This document shows positions 61,124 to 64,000 of a stretch of DNA of 64,000 nt, one piece after another. Origin of the DNA: an uncultured Clostridia bacterium (lineage in GTDB: Bacteria > Bacillota > Clostridia > Oscillospirales > Acutalibacteraceae); assembly GCA_937884975.1 (NCBI GenBank), contig CAKZZS010000073.1:1-64000 (forward strand). The letters are read 5' to 3'. The first letter of the stretch is position 1. The number at the start of each line of letters is the position of its first letter. Below the pieces are notes generated by a model. That model made no database searches. It was not told the DNA's origin and saw only the letters and a list, made by a program, of their open reading frames with translations. The position numbers and the translations under genes are program-made.

Positions 61124-64000
61124 TTAAATACATTTTACCGCTTCGTCAAGACTGAAAGAATACAGCAATACCTCATTAACCTTTTTATCTGTAAACTGTT
61201 CTACAGCCTGTTTATAAATAATCATTTGCGTAAAGTATCTGTCCTTAAGCTCCTCTCCGTCAGTTACGCGGTCAGTCTTGTAATCAACTATAACCGCCTT
61301 ATCATTTTCAATAAAGAAGCAGTCTATTTTTCCCTGAACGACCACCTGTTCTTCAGTCTGAAGCTCGTTTTCAAAAAATGAAGCAGGAAGACTTACAGTA
61401 AACTGCTGTTCTCTGTAAACATCGGTTGAATTACGTATTCTTTCATACAAAAAGCTCTTAAAGAATTTTTCAAGCGCTTTTTCGTTTACTGCCTTTGCCT
61501 GTTCGGGAGTGAATACGCCGTCGGAAACGAGTCTTTCAATTTCCTCTTTGACATTTTTGAAAGCAAGCGAAAAATCGCATTTTTCCATAAACAAGTGCGT
61601 TAGCGTTCCCCTTTGCGCAGGCGTAAAGCTCTGCTTGCCCATAAACGCAGGCTTTTCATTCGCAAAGAATTCATCGTTTACGGTTTCCTCGTTAAAGCCC
61701 GAGGCAGTTCTTTTTGCCGCAACCGTTGTAAGAGCCTTATAGGGATAAACATAGTTTATTCTGCTTTCAAGCTCATTTACAAACGCTCTGTCGGGCTGTT
61801 TTTCTTCATCCTGAACGGAAGGCTCATTCTCCTCCTGCTTTTCGGGTAAAAATGATTTAAATGTCAAAAAGTCGGCTTTTTTAATAAAACTGCTGTCTAT
61901 TAAAGCGCCTGTTTCCCTTCTCAACTGCTCACATCCGGACGAAATAAACGCCATCGATAGAATCCAGTTTGAAAAAACATCCCTGTCAATTATATCAATT
62001 GCATTCGGCGCACCGTTATAAAGAAGCGAGGAAATAACGTTCGACATATTGAAACGGTACTTCGCGTTACCGTCGGGAATTACAAAAATCATCTTTTCCC
62101 TTGCCCTTGTCATTGCGACGTACAGCACCCGTAGCTTTTCGGAAACATCATCGTATTTGTTCTGTATTTTAGTTCCGGCATACTGAAGCGTGTTATACCT
62201 GTAAAGCTTATCTCTGTCGTGACGCATAACGCCGAGCTTCGTTTTTGAATTGAGCTTTACAAGAGCCTTGTTAGTTTCGGTTTCCCTTGGATTATAGTTG
62301 CATTTTGGAATGAAAACAACGGGAAATTCAAGTCCCTTACTCTTATGAATTGTCATTATGCGCACGCTGTTTGACGTATTTCCGCGTGACGAATCCGACG
62401 GAATATCTCCGCCCGATTCCGTTACACGGGAAACAAATCTTATAAATTCAGCAAGACCGAACGAGCCTTTTTCTTCAAAGCTTTGAGCAAATTCGGCAAG
62501 GTGAATAAGATTATCCGCGCGCTTATCCCCTTCAAGCATTGTACGAACAATATCGTCAAAGGAGGTTTGCTCATAAATTCTTAAAAGCATTTCACTTGTC
62601 GGGTAAATAACACTGTACTGCTTGAATTCGGAAATTTCCTCAAGAAATCTTTTTGCCTTTTCGTTATGAGAAGCATACTTTTTAAGACAGGAATATAGGT
62701 GCTTGTCGTCACCCTCAAGACGTATTTCGGCAAGCTCATCCGGCGTAAAGCCGTACATAGGCGAATACAGAGTTGTAAGCAGTGACAGGTCATCAAGCGG
62801 ATTATCCACGGTTTTTAAAAGAGAAAGGATAACTGCTATTTCATACTGGTCGCAAAAGCTTTCGTTTGAGTCGCTGAACGCAGGAATTCCCATTTTATTG
62901 AGCGCCGAAACAAAGCCTTGACCGTGCTTGCTTACGGAACGAAGAAGGATGCAAATATCCGAATAACGAATATCGCGGTAAACGCCGTCCTCCTTTATCT
63001 GAAAGCGAGAATCGACCATCTGTTTAATCTGATTTGCGACGTGCTGTTCCTCCGAAATCATTTCGCCGTTTTCGTCTTTTTTGAGAAAATGAATTTCACA
63101 AGGCACGCTTTTTTCATCATAATCCGCCTTAAAATTCAAAAATTCATCCTCGTTATATTCAATATCGCCCGTCTTTTTATTCATTATACGGCTGAAAACA
63201 AAATTGACGGTATCTATAACATCCTTGCGGCTTCTGTAATTTGAGTCAAGGAAAATTTTTGAAGGGTAGTTATCCTTTTTTCTGTCATATTTACCGTAGC
63301 CGTCTCTTCGCTTGATAAAAATTTCGGGCATAGCTTTTCTGAAGCGGTAAATGCTCTGCTTAACATCGCCGACAATAAAAAGGTTATTCGAGTCCCTTGA
63401 AATAGCCGTAAACAACCTGTCCTGGGCTTCGTTTGTATCCTGATACTCGTCAATAAGTATTTCAACAAATCTTTCCGTAAGCTCTTTTGCAAGAGGGGTT
63501 TTATTGCCGTTTTCGTCAATAAGCAGTTGTAATGCCGTATGGCTGATATCCGAAAAGCTGTAGGCGTTTTCTTCCTTTTTAAGTCTTAATAATTCGTAAT
63601 AATACTCCTTAACAATAGAAGCGTAACAGCAAAGAGCCGGTCTTAAGCTGTCGCAGTCACGCCTGTACTGCTCCTGGGAAACGGGCATTTGAGAGTACAA
63701 ACCAACAAGAGCCTTCTTTACGCTGTTTCGCATGCTTTGAGCCTGACTCTTTTCGTAAAGGTCCTTGACCTCGGGTTCTCTTATAGACGGCATACTTTTA
63801 AAGTATTTGCTTACGTCATAAAGCTCATTTCGAAGAAGGTCCCACTCGCCGTTTTCACACAGCGACAAAAGACGCATACAAAGGCTTAAGTTTTCCTCAA
63901 TTATCGGAATATATTTTTCTTCAAGAAGATCAATACCGACACAGAAGCCTTTTGCCGTTTCAAGAACCTCAATGTATTTATTAAACCTGAGCAAAAGGTC
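61124..64000 (-). CDS. addA: ATP-dependent helicase/nuclease subunit A, C-terminal 958 residues (5' end beyond window)
   Basis: The frame stays open to the right edge, so the N-terminus with Walker A is outside. Visible UvrD-type motifs are ILIDEYQDTNEAQ (Walker B), FLDSNYRSRKDVI, RIMTIHKSKGLEFPVVF and LYVAMTRAREKMIFV. A RecB-type nuclease domain follows with VIVDYKTDRV near the C-terminus. AddAB processes double-strand breaks for recombination. A full AddA is usually near 1200 residues, so about 250 are missing at the N-terminus. Confidence 0.93.
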   Translation of the reverse strand, partial: DLLLRFNKYIEVLETAKGFCVGIDLLEEKYIPIIEENLSLCMRLLSLCENGEWDLLRNELYDVSKYFKSMPSIREPEVKDLYEKSQAQSMRNSVKKALVGLYSQMPVSQEQYRRDCDSLRPALCCYASIVKEYYYELLRLKKEENAYSFSDISHTALQLLIDENGNKTPLAKELTERFVEILIDEYQDTNEAQDRLFTAISRDSNNLFIVGDVKQSIYRFRKAMPEIFIKRRDGYGKYDRKKDNYPSKIFLDSNYRSRKDVIDTVNFVFSRIMNKKTGDIEYNEDEFLNFKADYDEKSVPCEIHFLKKDENGEMISEEQHVANQIKQMVDSRFQIKEDGVYRDIRYSDICILLRSVSKHGQGFVSALNKMGIPAFSDSNESFCDQYEIAVILSLLKTVDNPLDDLSLLTTLYSPMYGFTPDELAEIRLEGDDKHLYSCLKKYASHNEKAKRFLEEISEFKQYSVIYPTSEMLLRIYEQTSFDDIVRTMLEGDKRADNLIHLAEFAQSFEEKGSFGLAEFIRFVSRVTESGGDIPSDSSRGNTSNSVRIMTIHKSKGLEFPVVFIPKCNYNPRETETNKALVKLNSKTKLGVMRHDRDKLYRYNTLQYAGTKIQNKYDDVSEKLRVLYVAMTRAREKMIFVIPDGNAKYRFNMSNVISSLLYNGAPNAIDIIDRDVFSNWILSMAFISSGCEQLRRETGALIDSSFIKKADFLTFKSFLPEKQEENEPSVQDEEKQPDRAFVNELESRINYVYPYKALTTVAAKRTASGFNEETVNDEFFANEKPAFMGKQSFTPAQRGTLTHLFMEKCDFSLAFKNVKEEIERLVSDGVFTPEQAKAVNEKALEKFFKSFLYERIRNSTDVYREQQFTVSLPASFFENELQTEEQVVVQGKIDCFFIENDKAVIVDYKTDRVTDGEELKDRYFTQMIIYKQAVEQFTDKKVNEVLLYSFSLDEAVKCI

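Overview
The window looks like a chromosome segment of a spore-forming anaerobic gut clostridium of the Ruminococcaceae/Oscillospiraceae type. The evidence is cotJ spore-coat genes, class III (anaerobic) ribonucleotide reductase, two secreted proteins with type I dockerins, Thr/Glu-rich surface proteins, a PrsW-type protease and moderate GC with clostridial Shine-Dalgarno sites. No rRNA, tRNA or CRISPR array was found. Species assignment is not possible from the sequence alone.

Region 1 (1-29 kb) is the unusual part. After four small envelope genes (lipoproteins, an AIM24-like protein, a DUF3592-like protein) comes a surface-protein and signalling locus. It contains a secreted leucine-rich-repeat/dockerin protein (2175-5231), a helical membrane-associated surface protein (5354-7837), and a tightly overlapping five-gene operon read leftwards from 21367: a polytopic membrane protein, a PrsW-like intramembrane protease, a Thr/Glu-rich membrane-anchored protein, a 1676-residue ricin-lectin/GLUG/beta-helix membrane-anchored protein, and a 1796-residue protein with repeated MABP-like (beta-prism-like) units. 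Divergent from this operon lie a LytS-like 7TM histidine kinase and a response regulator whose output domain is an XRE helix-turn-helix. Convergent to that pair is a STAS protein followed by a degenerate paralogue of the kinase (pseudokinase). Five promoters in this locus share one architecture: TTAACC-N5-GGTGARTGACAW, then 16 bases, then a -10 box. They drive the dockerin protein, the helical surface protein, the five-gene operon, the kinase/regulator operon and the STAS/pseudokinase operon. This defines a compact autoregulated regulon and is the best candidate in the window for an undescribed system. A second signalling operon (STAS, acyltransferase-like membrane protein, SpoIIE-type phosphatase fused to an RsbW-like ATPase) lies next to it without the operator.

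Region 2 (29-31.7 kb) holds a large serine recombinase with a small SHOCT-like gene. It abuts and truncates cotJC of a cotJA-cotJB-cotJC operon, so the cotJC junction is probably an attachment site. The remainder of cotJC is not visible in the window, so the element could extend left past the window edge and include Region 1.

Region 3 (31.7-49 kb) is mostly housekeeping: a transglutaminase-like dockerin protein, a Gfo/Idh/MocA oxidoreductase, a membrane-bound XRE regulator, a HerA-like ATPase, a sirtuin, TPR and DUF4037 proteins, an NrdG-like activase, NrdR-box-controlled NrdD with a fused redoxin, a thioredoxin reductase, a diguanylate cyclase, and the asnS-asnA pair.

Region 4 (49-64 kb) has a complete F-type ATP synthase operon with an unusually short delta subunit (74 aa), a sulfatase-fold phosphoglycerol transferase, type II galT, a divergent GPH-family sugar symporter with a large extracytoplasmic insertion, and the C-terminal part of addA running off the right edge.
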